A DNA stretch of 64,000 bases from Selaginella moellendorffii (taxonomy: Eukaryota > Streptophyta > Lycopodiopsida > Selaginellales > Selaginellaceae). Below the pieces are notes generated by a model, which was given only the letters and a program-made list of their open reading frames with translations, did not search any database and had not been told where the DNA came from. The position numbers and the translations under genes were made by a program. The first letter of the stretch is position 1. The number at the start of each line of letters is the position of its first letter. This document shows positions 21,414 to 36,616 of the stretch, piece after piece. Where the stretch lies: the NCBI RefSeq assembly GCF_000143415.4, contig NW_003314280.1:653262-717261 (forward strand). Reading direction: 5' to 3'.

Positions 21414-24400
21414 GCTGCCGGCTGGTCCATGGCCGACTCCTTCTGGCTCCACTGTTACAAATCTGCCACGTTTTTGTACTTCGTAAAGTCCCATTCTCTC
21501 TTTTGCAGCTGGATGCCAATATTTGGTTTTTCATTAGACTAAAGAAATGGTTCTGGATTTTCACTCCAATCTTCCTGCACATGAAGATTCAGCGAGTTTT
21601 TGGAGATGTTTCCAATGTTGGATAACGTACAAGATATATGTATACATAGTTGTTATATACTTTTGTGCGGATCCAACAGAAGCTGGCCCATTGAGAACTT
21701 TGAGAGTCTATAAATTCGCGGGACCACGATCACACACGTTCACGTTCCCATTTATAATGTTCCCTTTGTGATCAGTGATAAGTGAGCAGCGACGATCGAG
21801 CGAGGAAGGACCCGATTCAAGTACTATGACAGGAACACCCAAACCCGAAGGTGATCACTGACACACTGCGCAATTGAATTCGAGCTTCGTACCGCACAGC
21901 GAAAACGATTGAATATAGTGGAGTCTCAGAGGTGTTTGTGGCTGGAGAGGCAAACCAAAGTTTCTTGCTCCTTTTTTACAGCTGATTTGATTTGTGTGGA
22001 CTCCTGGAGAAACATGCCAGGTGAAAGTGTTTGTTTAGGACACGGGGTTCGACACCACACGTGAGATCGCAGGACAACTCATACCTGAGGAGCGATCAAG
22101 AGGTTTATAGCTAACTTGAGTCACCTTTCCTTCAATTCAATGCTCGTGGAAACTCTCCTATCTCGTCTATAAGATCTGGGGACCAACGTTTTTCTTTATT
22201 CTCAAACTTAATCTGTGCTTTGGCGCATGAAATCTAGCAAAGCATTTGATTAAGTTGTGAGCCGGGAGACGAGGCGTCGCTCTAGGCGAGAATCAAGCGA
22301 TCATTAACTTTGTAACCAGCTAGTTTTGGGATGAAACAAACCAGAGCGATCATCTCATGCATTGGGAACAGCGTGTATGCTGCTGGCTGGCCACAGCCTT
22401 GCGCATAAAAACTAGAGCAACTTTTCTTTTGGTTTCTCTCAGTCGATCCGAAATGTTAGTGCTTTTGTAAGAGCTTGAGTCAACATGACAAGCTTTTGTA
22501 TAGCCAAAAACACGAACTTCCACACCACACGTGCACTAAATAGCGAGATACCTGGACAGAATCCTCAGAAGTTTGTGTCCTAGTTTACAGGTGAATGGGT
22601 CCCAAAATCAAGATGCCCAAAACCAAAACGTATAATGCATGGAACTTGATTTCAAGTGACCGACCACAACCAATCCATCCATCAGCATCATCAGCCCGCA
22701 CGCTCGCAAGGTTTACAAAACCATTCCATAGCTTTCGGCCAAATGGCTAAAATCTTGTTAAGTTCCGCGGGCGGGGGTAATTCAAACCGCAGTGTTGTCT
22801 GTGAAGTGGACAAGGTATGGATAGATTGGATGAACACCGTGCATATATAAAAGATCTTTTATATAGCAATGCAAAAACCCTCTTGATTGCATCTTGGATC
22901 CAAATTACGAGACAAGCGTTGTTTTTATGATCCATGATCCACGTTCACGTGCACTGATCATCACTGCCAAGCGAAAACCTTAAACCCTAAGTTAAACCCA
23001 AAACCCAAACCTGAACCCCTAAACTTTTGATGTTGATTTGCGAGAAAAGGTTGGTAGCATTCGCGCACCAGCTTTTGCTCACAAGAATGTCGTACGCTGG
23101 CCGGTTTGCTCTACACAAAATCCTGCCCATAAACATCAAGGCTGTTGGTCGCCTAACACTCATTTAATGCCCCAAAGTCCCGGACTAAACCATCCCAATG
23201 TCAATGAGAGGATTGACAATGTTTGGGATCTCACCACTCGCGCCGGGCTTCCAGCCCTTCCAACCAGGCCGCAGACTCGCCGGTGAAAACTCTTCCAGTG
23301 GAGAGGGAGACAGCGATTTTTGCTTGCATTAGCATTGCATGATAGAGATCGAGCCCCGGGCTTGAGTTTCAATGCTGTCGATGGACAGCGATTGCACACG
23401 AGTTGCAAGCTGGGCGAGAAAAATCGCCCCATTTGGTCTTGCATGGCATCTTGTTTAGAGGCTTAGTGGGCGTTTAGGTAGCTAATTTGTTTTGTCAAAT
23501 AAAGAAATACACTGGATCAAACCGTTGATTTTTATGATTTTAAATTCTTTTGAAATATGTTCGATCTTGTTTGCTTGTAGAAATAAAAAATTTCCGTTAG
23601 CAACAAAAACACGGTGCTGACTTTTGGTTAGATCTATCAGGGCGGACCAGCATTAATTTCCAGATAAACGGAAATAGGAAATATATATATAATTTATTAA
23701 TATAAAAAGGAAAGAGGCCACCAAACTCCCACTGTTAGTTTTTCTTTTTTGCTTACAACAAAGAGACAGAAGCCGGAATTGCCCACCACTTCATTCATTC
23801 ATTCATCCATTTCATCCCATTCATTCTCTCCTCTTCGAGGCTCACACACAAACTCTTACATGAACATAAAGTCACCTAATACTTTGCATGCCAATGCCAG
23901 GGCAAGCCACATCGCCAGTCGCTATTGCAAGACGAATATCCACACGCGATGCCTTCCAAATCATAGAAGAACACGGATCAAAGCCAGTGTTAAGAACAAA
24001 GCGCGAGATCATATTGAAAAGTTGGCCGTGCTGACAATCCCGTGTCGACCGGGGCTTGTTGGAGGGGCCACACGACACACAAACTTTAATAAACTTGAAG
24101 CTCACAAACACGCACACACAAGGCCAGTCTTTGGGTCTCCTTCGCTGCAGTGCGCGGGGGTCAAAGTTCTGTAAGAGCGAGCGATCAAGATCAAGCTGGG
24201 GGATTTCCATTCTCATCGCCCTTCTCGCTCGTCTTGTTCCCTCTCGCTTGCTCGAAGCACCCGCGACAAGAGAGCCAGAGCTTTTGAAGTCGATAGCTCC
24301 TAAAGTTGCTCTTCGAGTGGGGCTCTCGCGTTATTCTTCCTGCCTGACACGAGAATGTGCTTGCTCGCTTAGCAAGACCTGTGTAGCTCTCCGAAAGCGT

Positions 24401-25551
24401 CGAAAGAGTTTCTAGAATCTCACCGAGACCGACTGTTGACCGGCAGATTTCCTCCCATTCTTTTTTCTCTCCCGACCGTAGAGTTTGGCTCCTCTCCTAG
24501 AGCCGGGTCCTCCCACGGAGTACTCATCAGCCTATAAAATAAAAGAGAGAGAGGGAGAGGGACTGTGTTAGAAGAAGAAGAAGAAGAAGAAGCCAAGAGG
24601 CTGATAAACGCGCCCCGTTTGTCAACATACCATCATTTTCGTTCTCTCTTTCTTTTTTCTTCGTCCCTGCGGTGCTGCTGCTGCTGCTGCTTGCTCGAAG
24701 TACCAGCTGCCGATGCCACTGCGCACATTCCCCCACACGCTTCAAACTCTGGCTTGATCTCTCCCTTCCCGGCTTCAAGCTATTTTCCTTTCGAGCTGAT
24801 ATATCATATATCTATCCATCGCCTTGTGCTCTCCTCCGAGAGCTTTCCAATCCTCCTCGGACTCTCTCTAAATCTCTCCACCTGTGCTTGAGTGACTCAC
24901 TCGGATGTTTCTAACTTGGTCGGAGCGTGTGAACGAAGATCTATCCGGATAACTTTAGCTGCAAGCCTTGTTTGACCGGACGTGTTCTCTGGTGAATTTG
25001 CACTCTGGAGCTTTGGCAGCAGCAGCACCCCAGTAGTAGTAGCAGCATCAAGGTTCCATTTTCTATCCCACCTCTCTCTTTCTTTTCTATAGCAGTCTTT
25101 CACGAAGCTCGAGCAAAGCGTGTTCCTGAATGCGTGCCCGCCGCTGTAAAAGAATTCCCCGGGTTCTCACTGTAGACTGGACACGCTTCCTGTTTCCTTC
25201 CCGTTGTTTCTTCGCTCTCTTGGTTTTCATTGTCACTGAGGCGCCTGCTTGATCTCCTCTCACTCCACTTCGCAAATTCCAGTGCCTTTTCCAGGATCCA
25301 GCACCAGTGTTGACTAAGTCTTGCAGTCTCGATCATGCTCGTGGCTTCTAGAGCCGAGCGCTCGTGTGCAGTGTAAGAGAGTCTCGCTTATCTGTAGCTC
25401 AGGAGGAAGCTTTCGGCTATCGACGTCCGTGCAGCATCAGGTCTCTCCTCTTGGTCGGTTCTCGCGCTGTTTGGAACAAGTCGGGCCGCTCGAGAGCGAG
25501 AAATTGTGCGATCGAAGAGTACACATGAAAGCTTCGCAGGCGTTCGTCTAA

Positions 25552-27631
25552 ATGTCCAGTCTGATGCTCTCCGAGTCGACGCAGCAGCACTTGTCCTCGG
25601 CCTGGAATCCCGTCGGTAGTAGCATGCTATGCAAGCCAGAGACATTCTCCGCGAGCTTTCACGACCCCTTTGATCAGTCTTCCTTCTTCTCTTCGTCATC
25701 GTCTTCCCTCGAACAACAGCAGCAGCAGCAGCAACAGCACGACGTTTTGCTTCCATCGCCTCGTCTCATCAGGTATGCTCATCATCTGTGGAGCAATTCG
25801 GGATCGCCCAAGGCGCTGGAGCTGAAGAATCCCGAGATTTTGCGAAAGACCTCGTCGCCATCGTCCTCCACTTCGCAGATCACTAACGAGGCCATGGAGG
25901 GCCGCATCCCCAAGCAAGAACTCTCGGAGAGCGAGCTCGACGCGATCCTTCGAACGCTCTCCCACCAGCAGCAACAAAGTCACGCTTCCACTGTTGCTTC
26001 TTCCGGAATTCCATTCCACGAGTTGGCCGATCCCGACCACCACCACCACCACCACAGTCAACAAGCTCCTCCCTCCTCGTCTGGATTGCAAACTCAAACC
26101 GCTGCCACGGCTGGATCTCTCTGGAACTTCCCCGAGCAGGATCCATTCAGCTCGTCACCGCCGGATCACCACCCATTCGCCTTCCACGCCGCGACCAACA
26201 GCGATCACAAAGACTCCAGCCAGTTCTCGTGGAGCTTCTCGGATCAACAGCAAGCGCCGCGCGATCGCCAGCAGCAGCAGCAGCAGCAACAATGGTTCTC
26301 GCAGCTCCAATCTTTTGGAAATCCTGCCGATGATCCAGCTCCACCTCTCTACTTCCAGACACAGCCACAGCAGCAGCACATGCCCGGTCAAGGCATCCTC
26401 GGCGCGCCACCGTTATTCATCCCGGATCACCTGGAATTCGAGGAGAAGCCCATCCTCGGCGGCGGCGCGGCTGCCACAGGCCTACCTGGAACACCGAATT
26501 CTTCCACATCCTCGTCGCTCAGTGACGGGCCCGACGATCAAGACGCCAGAACTGCCGCCGCTGCCGCCGCTCCTGCGAGCCCGTCATTGGGATCCGGAGC
26601 GCCAAATGTCGCTGTTGGGAGCTCCAAGCGCAAGATGCCGCACAATGGATCCGGCGATGGCGGTGATCCAGACGCGAAACCCTCGCCCGGTGGTGGAGAC
26701 AAGAAGACGTGAGTTTCTTTCGTAAAGTTCTTTCTTTCATTTCTTTCGCTGATCGATCGAGACTTTGATGCTTGCAGCAGCGCCAAGCCGCGCAAGAAAG
26801 GCCAGAAGAGGATCCGCGAGCCGCGCTATGCGATCCAGACGCGCAGCGAGGTGGATATCATGGACGATGGCTACCGGTGGAGGAAGTATGGGCAGAAGGC
26901 CGTCAAGAACAGCCCTCATCCCAGGTAAGCTCCTCTCTCTCTCGTCATTTTTGCATTCGATCCATCTATCTCGATAGCAATTTTGACAATATCGTCGTGA
27001 GCGCGAGAGATTTTGGCTGATCCATCCAGGTTTTCGTTGCATCTAGGATCTAGATTTTTTTTTTCCTGTAGACTCTTTGCTCTTTTTTGGTCGAGCTCTA
27101 GCGTAGAATATTTACTTCTTTTCGAGCTGTAATGGATGATCTTTCCACAGGAGCTACTATCGGTGTACCAACACGAAGTGCCCCGTGAAGAAGCGCGTGG
27201 AGCGTTCTTCCGAGGATCAAGGACTGGTGATCACAACTTATGAAGGGATCCACAACCATCATAGCCCTGCCGTGCTGCGCAGCTCCGCCGAAGCTGCTCA
27301 GTATGCAGAGCGATCGTTTGCTGGTTACTCGCTCTACTCGGCTGGATTGCTCCATCACCACCTCAACTTTGCGGCTCCGCCGCCACCACTGCCGCCGCAT
27401 AACTTCTCCACCGCCTCCTCCGCCAGGACCAACTTCGATCTCACAATGCAGCTCACGAGAAATTCCAGCCAGCAGCAGCAGATGTATCGACCGGATCAAC
27501 TGGAGCACCATCACCACCTCCAGCTCCAACACGCTCAAGAACAGCACGAAAACGTTGGGAGTGGCAGGGTGGCGGACGAGGGCCTCCTCGAGGACATGGT
27601 TCCAACGAGCTCACGAACGAGGAACTTATGA
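25552..27631 (+). CDS. WRKY transcription factor, group IIc
   Basis: Three exons (25552-26708, 26778-26924, 27151-27631) give 594 residues. The single WRKY domain has WRKYGQK followed by a C-x4-C-x23-H-x-H zinc finger, the group II pattern. With the preceding basic [20 protein letters not shown] and the R-type intron (inside PR|SYYRC), this fits subgroup IIc. The N-terminal 400 residues are disordered, with Gln runs, a His run and Ser tracts, unusually long for IIc. It binds W-boxes in promoters, mainly in defence and stress responses. W-box clusters lie on both sides of the gene, which suggests auto- or cross-regulation, but that is inference. The frame after the domain is His/Gln-rich and ends normally. 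Confidence 0.95.
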
Positions 27632-28262
27632 TATATTCGATTCGATCGAGATCATCGTGGGACCAAGTTCAATCGGAGCCGAGAGCTCTATCGATCTGAT
27701 CATCAAATCACTGACACAAAAGCTGATCAATGCGGAAAACATCACCGAATAACTTTTGGGAGGATCGTTTTCGCTCGATGCTGACTCGAAACGATTTTGC
27801 AGACCTCATGTGCATTACAATGAAAATGGATCGACCCTATCTCAGTGTACGGGAGTTTACGTGTGCATGGATAGGTGTGTTCTCACAACCTCCAGTAGAA
27901 GTTCATACACCCAATCCATGATGATTCCCGGATGTACGAAGATTATTCCCGGCTAGAGATTCCCCGCTCCACTAGCCCAACATGCATGCATGTGGTACGG
28001 CCGCGGCTATCCAGGAAACATCGAATAAACAAAAGAAAGGAAGTTGGCAAAACACACACATAGTTGAAGAGTTTCTATCGTTCTCCATTGGAAGAATCGA
28101 TACATACGATCAAAGGTTTATAGATACAGATCAAAGGTTTGTAGGTGTTTGACTGGATCATCAAAAATCCCCTGCCTGGTCGGGAATGATCTTGTCCCAT
28201 TTGTTCATCAAAAATATGCGATCGAGCGGAGAAAATAAGAATGGAAAGGGAATCCCCGCAAA

Positions 28263-28529
28263 TTGACTGGCATTTCTTTTAAAGAGCCGATCTTGTTCTT
28301 GCGGCCGGTCAATTCTTTTTCTGGATCAACGAGCGCGCGAAGCTCTCGTTGGCCGGTCAGTCAACCGTGGTCAATGGAAGCGTTGACGAGCTGCTGACGA
28401 GTCGGTGGCGTCACCGCTGGGCACTAGTGTGAATGGAACCATTTGGATTGTGGGCTGTGAGTGCGCTGCTCCCGCGCGAGAGCTCTTTGGCGGTGCTTTG
28501 GCTTGCTTTGACTGATCGAGCGCATTGAC
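28263..28529. promoter_or_regulatory. W-box cluster 3
   Basis: Seven TTGAC/GTCAA cores in 267 bp (near 28263, 28308, 28360, 28370, 28383, 28508, 28525). Three of them lie within 28 bp. It is downstream of the WRKY gene. No plus-strand gene start was recognised right after it. Confidence 0.45.
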
Positions 28530-28586
28530 TGGCTAACGAACCCAGCGCGGTGCCACCGTAAGCATGAATCATTATCGCCGCGCTGC

Positions 28587-28587
<1 letters not shown>

Positions 28588-28615
<28 letters not shown>
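28588..28615. repeat. (GA)n microsatellite
   Basis: About 14 uninterrupted GA units followed by GAAAGAAAG. Confidence 0.9.
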
Positions 28616-28619
<4 letters not shown>

Positions 28620-30087
28620 AAGAATCAAAACAGAGCTCTCTTTAAGTTGCTAGATAGAACTCACCTGGGAAGGAAGAGCTCGGAAACTTCTACACATGTT
28701 GTCAGTCCGTGATCCTGCCAGAAGAAACAAGAAAAAAAAAAAAGATGTTATATCCTATTAGCTCGCTCTCGAGGATGGAACAATATACTCACCGGCTTAA
28801 CAGTGCTCGACGAAATCATTGCCGAAGAAAAAAGGATGGCGCACTCCTGTTTTTTGCAGTGGTTGTGTTGCTTGTTCTCTCGCTCGCTCTCGTTCTAGAC
28901 CCGTCCGTGACCGAATCCGGGGCCAGCTTTTTTAAGAAAAGCAAGCCAGCTGCATGAAGAGGCATGGTACGTCGGGAGCAATAGAAAGGAAAAAAAAAAA
29001 AACGGGGAAAAAAGAGTGTACCTATTAGCGGTACAATCCGTCGGTTGGATTCCCCATCTTTGCAGAGATTCGAAGCAGCCGAAGTCGAACGTTTGTGCTG
29101 CTGGCTTTTCTATTTTATTACTTTCTTGCGGCCAAGGCTGTTCCATCATCATGCCCCGCTTTTGAGAGGATTTCGGAATCCTTCGCGCTGATCAACGTTT
29201 ACTTGTCAATGGCCTCTCCAAAAGAAGTTGAGAATCAAATCGCAAACAAAAGCTTTCTTTCCTCTCCCCTTTTTCTTTTTGTTGGTACCTCGAGCGAAAG
29301 CTGTTGCAAGCACCTTCACCTCGTTTCCTTGAAGCTGCTTCCTCCTGCAAGTGGCCTTATTGTGCTGTAATCGGAGAACCAAGTGAGTCTTCCTTAAAGT
29401 AGTGATGCAGCTTCGTCTGTTTTTGTCAATTTCCCTGTTGGAGTCGTAAAGGCTGGATGGCGCTGCACAAAACGTGGTCGCTCGATATCAAGATATCTCG
29501 ATAATCAAAGAAACTTCTTTTACCAGAATTTGAGACTCTGAAGCTCCCTCCAAGCATCCATCTCCATGACCGTGACCAGTGGATGCATCGTCGATTTGAC
29601 GACTTTTAGAACGCTTGAAAAGCTGGGAAGGAAAAAGTGTTAAGGAAGTATTATTCTTGAAACGTAATGTCACCGTCCGGCGTTCTCCAAAAGCTGCTGA
29701 GAGCCCATCGTCTAGGCAACGTCGTTGTCTTGTTGCGTTCTAAAAGTCTGGACATATAAAGTTAAGTGTTGAAAGCACACACAAACCAGGATTGCAACTT
29801 TCTCCTGGCTGGAAGAACACGATTTAATCAATCTGTGAGCTAGCTTACCGACTTTACAGGGACGATACATATGTATGAAGATGAACACTGTGAAGACAAC
29901 GGGGAAAGAAAATCGATACTCATACGTCGAGTGGTAGTAAATTAGCGAGCATATCCGGCTGTCTATTTGATTTATATCACTGTTAGAAGCAACACAAGTT
30001 TTCTTACACAACGCTATGATGAGTTTCTTGATGCAATGGCGGCCCTGGATACACAAGAAATAGAATGAAACTGCTTTCTTACTTCAG

Positions 30088-31784
30088 CTATTGCAGAGTT
30101 TTGATGTTGGCTTTCAAAGCTGGTGATTGTGTTGTCGGAGATTTTAGCAAACTAGAAACGCAGCGAGGGGAGCTCACCGATCTCTTGGGAGTTCCCATAC
30201 GTCTTTGTCTCACAAGAGGGATCAGTGATTGGACAACGTCTGTGATAAGAGGCCTATAGTCCGGCTCCGGTTGAACACACATTGCAGCGATTGCAGCAAC
30301 CTGCACGACAAATTAAGCTATATGCTGCTACTACGTTTTACTTACTTGGACGAGCTCTTTCATGTTGTATTGACTCCTAAGATATGGATCCACCATTTGC
30401 GCCAGCTTTTCTCTATCAGTGAGCCGTGGAAGAGCCTGCACTATTTAGTTAGTTGAGAAACATAATGTATGGTGGGAGCAGCTCACCCAATTAACGAGCA
30501 CGTTTTGTCCCGGAGGGCGCTTCGCATCGACTGGAAGCCTCCCAGTTATGAGCTCCAAGAGAACAACCCCATAACTGTATACGTCGGACTTTGTTGTCAA
30601 GTGGCCTGTCATGGCGTACCTGCAACCATATCAAAGGCAATCAAGTTGTTACAACTTGCACCAAGATTTGAATCTGGATTCTGGTAACACTTACTCGGGT
30701 GCGAGATAGCCCTGAGTTCCAAGAACTCGTGTAGAAGGTTGGCCCGCAATTTTATCAGCCCCGGTCTTTGCGAGGCCAAAATCAGCCAGCACGACATCGT
30801 TGTGTTCGTCCAGAAGAATATTGCTGCTCTTGAAGTCACGGTGAATGATTGGAGGAATGACATACTCGTGTAGGTATTCCAGTCCCTTGGCAGCATCAAA
30901 TGCTACTAGGATTCGTGTTCCCCAGTCTAAAGTGCTTTTTCCTTTTAAAGTTCGTCATGTCAAGTATGATAGGACTGCTAAAAGAATTCACCTTTGGAAT
31001 GCAGATGTTCCTGAAGGCTTCCATTTGCCATGTAGCTATAAACGAGCAGCCTGTAGTCCTTGTCTGCACAATATCCTATTAAATCCAGCAAGTATGGAGA
31101 ATGGAGACGAGTAAGCATATCCACCTGTGTTTCAGTAGAAGTCAGTTTTGAAGAACACTTCAGGAAAGCTTACCTCGACCCTGAATTCTCGTTCGCCTTG
31201 TTTGCCTTGCCTGTCCATGAGCTTTACTGCAGCAAGTCTGCCGTCCGGTAAAACCCCACGATAGACCAGTCCAAAACCGCCATGGCCAATTTTGTTTAAC
31301 GGGCTGAAGTTGTTGGTTGCAGACTGGAGCTGCTTGTAGGTGAAAACTTGTGCTTTCGACACCTCGTCTCGTTCGCTGCGAATGTAAGTGTCCATACTGT
31401 TTTTGCTCCCCTCTGAAATCACAAAAGCCCATCAAAAACCCATCACAGAAGAACAAATATGGAAAAATACTACACCAAATGGCAACAAGAATGAAGAGAA
31501 CTTTGAGCAGAAACAGAGCAAGGGAAAAATACTAAGAATGAGAACTTACTTGCACTGAAAGTTCTTCTCGTCTTCAATTTGTGCCTCATGTAGAAGAAGT
31601 AAGCGAACGCTAGGAGAAGAACAAAGAGGGCCAGGGACGAAGTGATAATGGAGATGATTATCGCAATGCTGGTCCTGTTGCTGCTGCTATCGCCCGCATC
31701 ACTTGTGCCATTACTAGGAGCTATCCCCGTCGCGGATTCAATGTCTGTCGAAGAGTTCTGGAGGAGAATCCTCCTGTTCACCAT
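30088..31784 (-). CDS. Membrane receptor-like serine/threonine kinase (At3g58690-like)
   Basis: Seven exons in phase (31784-31550, 31412-31174, 31124-30992, 30926-30695, 30619-30487, 30435-30346, 30300-30088) give 424 residues. A short N-glycosylatable N-terminus precedes one transmembrane helix ([21 protein letters not shown], about 41-63) and a basic stop-transfer. The kinase begins [15 protein letters not shown], with [12 protein letters not shown], the ATP Lys in [15 protein letters not shown] and DFGLAK, so all catalytic residues are present. The segment [20 protein letters not shown] and the C-lobe match the RLCK/RLK group of Arabidopsis At3g58690. The extracellular part is too small for a ligand domain, so it likely acts with other receptors. 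An upstream in-frame ATG at 31883 exists. A GTGAGC inside the last exon allows an alternative 3' end. Confidence 0.88.
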
Positions 31785-32426
31785 TGTCTTTCCTCTTGCT
31801 CTCTGCTTCTTTTCCTTCTTCGTTGGTTTTCGTTCTTCAACAATGTAGATAGCCTGGTTAACCAAACCTTTTAGCCATAGCAATGTAATTCAACTAGTAA
31901 CAGCTTGAACAAGGCAGGGGAAAACTAAAAAGAAAACAGATGGACACAGGAAAAAGAACTCAACTCGAACAGCATTTTTATTCTCACAGGAGCGGGAGCA
32001 GCAGGACCAGAGTATCAGGCCTTTAGTCATCGAAAGATTTGTTTGTAATGCAGCGGACTCAGGAGAAAGAGGAAGCTAGGACCCCTACCTAAGCAAGACT
32101 CCAAACATCCAGGTGAAGGTACAAAATGCCAGTACCTCATTGAATTCAGAAGGATCAGGTTAAAAAAAAAGTCTGGAAATTCAGGAACAGTAACAGTGCC
32201 TGCACGAGGACAAGGCGGAACGCAAAAATCATAAGAACCGCCAACAATCAATCAAACAAACAAACCTTATCGACGAGCGAGCAGGTCCCGACACGGCTTA
32301 ACAGTGACTGGCCAGCGGCTGCCACGAGTAGCCGTTGATTGACACCGTCCAACGGCTATCGCGCTGCTCTTCACCGTCGGATACCGTCAACTTGGATGTC
32401 CCAATCCTCGACTTAATGGGAAAATG
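31785..32426. other. Intergenic between two minus-strand genes
   Basis: 3' flank of the pseudouridine synthase and 5' flank of the kinase gene. No coding signal was seen. Confidence 0.5.
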
Positions 32427-34175
32427 TCAATGCTCGTCACTGTATCTCCGCATCGTGGCCATGTTCTGCCACTGCTTCCAAGCATCCCGTAAGTTTGCAA
32501 ACTCCAAGTCATCAATCCGGTTGAGTTCCAGTGACTCTAGCCACTGAGACCAAGGTGCCTCCTCTTCGTTCATAGATGAAGAGATCACCGGAGCTAGCTT
32601 CTCAAGCCAGAACGAGTTCATCCGCTCTGCGATTTGGCTTGACACCTGTATTCCCAGTTTGGAGAAGAAATATCCGCCAGTTCCCCCCTTAGCACGAGTG
32701 TAACCTCCTCTGAACGGGAAAAAGGAGTTACCGGACAGTACGAGCCCGTGTGGTGGTGCAAGCGGTAACACAACTCTTGCATGCCGGCACGTAGAAACTG
32801 GAATGGCGTCCTCTGGCAGGACATGTCGAAAGACAGCAATGGCAGTCCCGACCATTTTCCGAATCTGAAAGAAAATCATGGAAGTTAAGTCATTGAACGT
32901 CCGGAGAGCATTTTTACCTGGTGGACCATGAATGATTCGCCTGTAACTCTTATACGTACAACCGACGAAGGACAATTGAGCTTTTCAGGTCCTTCGCAAG
33001 TGCATTTCGCAACGTTTCTGAAATGCGAGGCTTTTACAGGATCTTTGCCTTCTTCCGATTCATCTAGCCAGTAAGCCCGTCGACCCGCACCCCGTTCCTC
33101 TCCTATGTCAGCAGCTGGGTTGTCCTGCTCGTCGTGTGTATCCTTGAAAGAAGGTTCCTCGTCTTCTGATGATTCTTCGTCGGCAATTAAGTTTCTAGAC
33201 GGAGAATATGTCCCTCGCCTCTGGGATTTTCTGTAGAGGCGCCTGACAGTGTAATTGTGAAACGCGTGCCTGCCCTGATCAGAAAAAATTGCACTTGGCC
33301 ATGAGAAAACAACACAAAAATGAAAAGAACCTCTAGAGATTTCAAGGTACGCCTAAAATCCTGAATCCGCTGGTCGACATCTTCACTGGATGACTCGTTA
33401 TTTATGCCAATGCAGGCAGCAGGAAAGTAGTAATCATATGTTCTGGAGTAGCAGGACCTTCTGGCATCAAACGATCTGTAAACAGAAAGCCACACCAATG
33501 TATAAAATGCAAGAGCAAAACCTTTTCTACGAACTTGGTAACAGGAACAACTCCAAATATTGATATGTTCGCCGGGAGGTAGGCATTGAAAGCGTCGGCA
33601 ATCTTAATGCCGTCAACGTCATTCAGCCACGAATTCACAGCAACCTCGAGCTTCATGGTGACCACAGTGCATAAAGAATGGACCTGCGCTACAGCAATCA
33701 TAAAAGAAAAAGTTCCCAAGATTGCCAACGAGATACTTACGCCTTTGTCTGTCCTGCTGCTTCTCTTCCACCTGACTTTGTCAAGGTGTCTGTAATTTTC
33801 CTCGGAAATCCCCCCAGCTTTGTATATTGCTTCTTCGAGCTCGTTTTCAACAGCTATAGAAGAGATGAGTAATGTGGAGGAAGAGATAAAATAAACTAAC
33901 AATGGATACCGGCGACTCCTCGCTGGATCTGCAAGCCTGTTCACGCAAGTAACACATTGAAAGAAACAGCCAACACGATACCTTTGTAATCCGTTCCCAC
34001 ATATCCCACCCAGATCGCCACATTCTTCTTGAATCGCAGCACCTCATCCACAGCGGCGAGCTTGCAAACCGCGGCGCCAGATTCCGCGCCACGCCCTGCG
34101 AGAGACTCGCCCTAGCTCATCCTGCCCTAGCTCAATCAAGCACAGCATACCTCCCAACACGCAAATAGGTACCAT
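32427..34175 (-). CDS. tRNA pseudouridine synthase, TruA/PUS1 family
   Basis: Eight exons in phase (34175-34151, 34095-33982, 33936-33910, 33853-33741, 33683-33535, 33475-33331, 33274-32918, 32864-32427) give 455 residues. VAIWVGYVGTDYKGLQIQ opens the family domain. The catalytic Asp lies in SSRTDKGVHS, where it isomerises uridine in tRNA. KSFDARRSC, RTYDYYFPA, GRHAFHNYTVR, GESFMVHQIRKMVG and the C-terminal AKGGTGGYF follow. A long acidic, Ser-rich insert (about residues 206-265) lies between GRHAFHNYTVRR and the HQIRKMVG core, typical of eukaryotic members, and may be disordered. The 27-nt exon 3 is a microexon. The start lies 133 bp downstream of the MAPK stop codon, same strand. Confidence 0.9.
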
Positions 34176-34308
34176 GGCCAGGTTTTAGGGCTTTCCCGCC
34201 CAGTGTTTAAAATTTAATTAAACACAGATTAGTTAACAATGTTGCTTTGTCGTGTGAGAAAAATCTTGATGTAACAAAAGGAAAAAATATAAAGAATGTT
34301 GGACGAAC

Positions 34309-36616
<2,308 letters not shown>

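Larger units (their letters stand above)
20350..25551. other. Long intergenic region with W-boxes and WRKY leader
   Basis: 5.2 kb without a supportable gene. Two W-box groups lie at 20.9 and 21.35 kb. A telomere-like string (TAAACCCTAAGTTAAACCC) is at 22981. Simple repeats include (GAA)n near 24568-24590 and a CTG run near 24672-24692. The last kilobase is CT-rich and probably the long 5' leader or promoter of the WRKY gene. No tRNA or known microRNA was recognised. Confidence 0.5.
27632..30087. other. Intergenic between WRKY and minus-strand receptor kinase
   Basis: Holds the WRKY 3' flank, a W-box-rich stretch, a (GA)n run and several A-runs. A frame at 28745-28957 would encode a short peptide with one hydrophobic helix (LLFFAVVVLLVLSLALVL) but has no family support. 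Near 29540-29650 the minus strand has an acceptor-like CTTCCCAG followed by an open Lys/Ser/His stretch and a GT, a possible alternative last exon of the kinase gene at 30088. This is not called. Confidence 0.45.

Noticed and set aside
22981-22999. Telomere-like repeat TAAACCCTAAGTTAAACCC
   Set aside because: Only two imperfect units; consistent with a telo-box-like word, not an interstitial telomere array.
28745-28957. Short plus-strand peptide with one hydrophobic helix after the WRKY gene
   Set aside because: No family match, no splice context and low-complexity surroundings; only mentioned in the intergenic entry.
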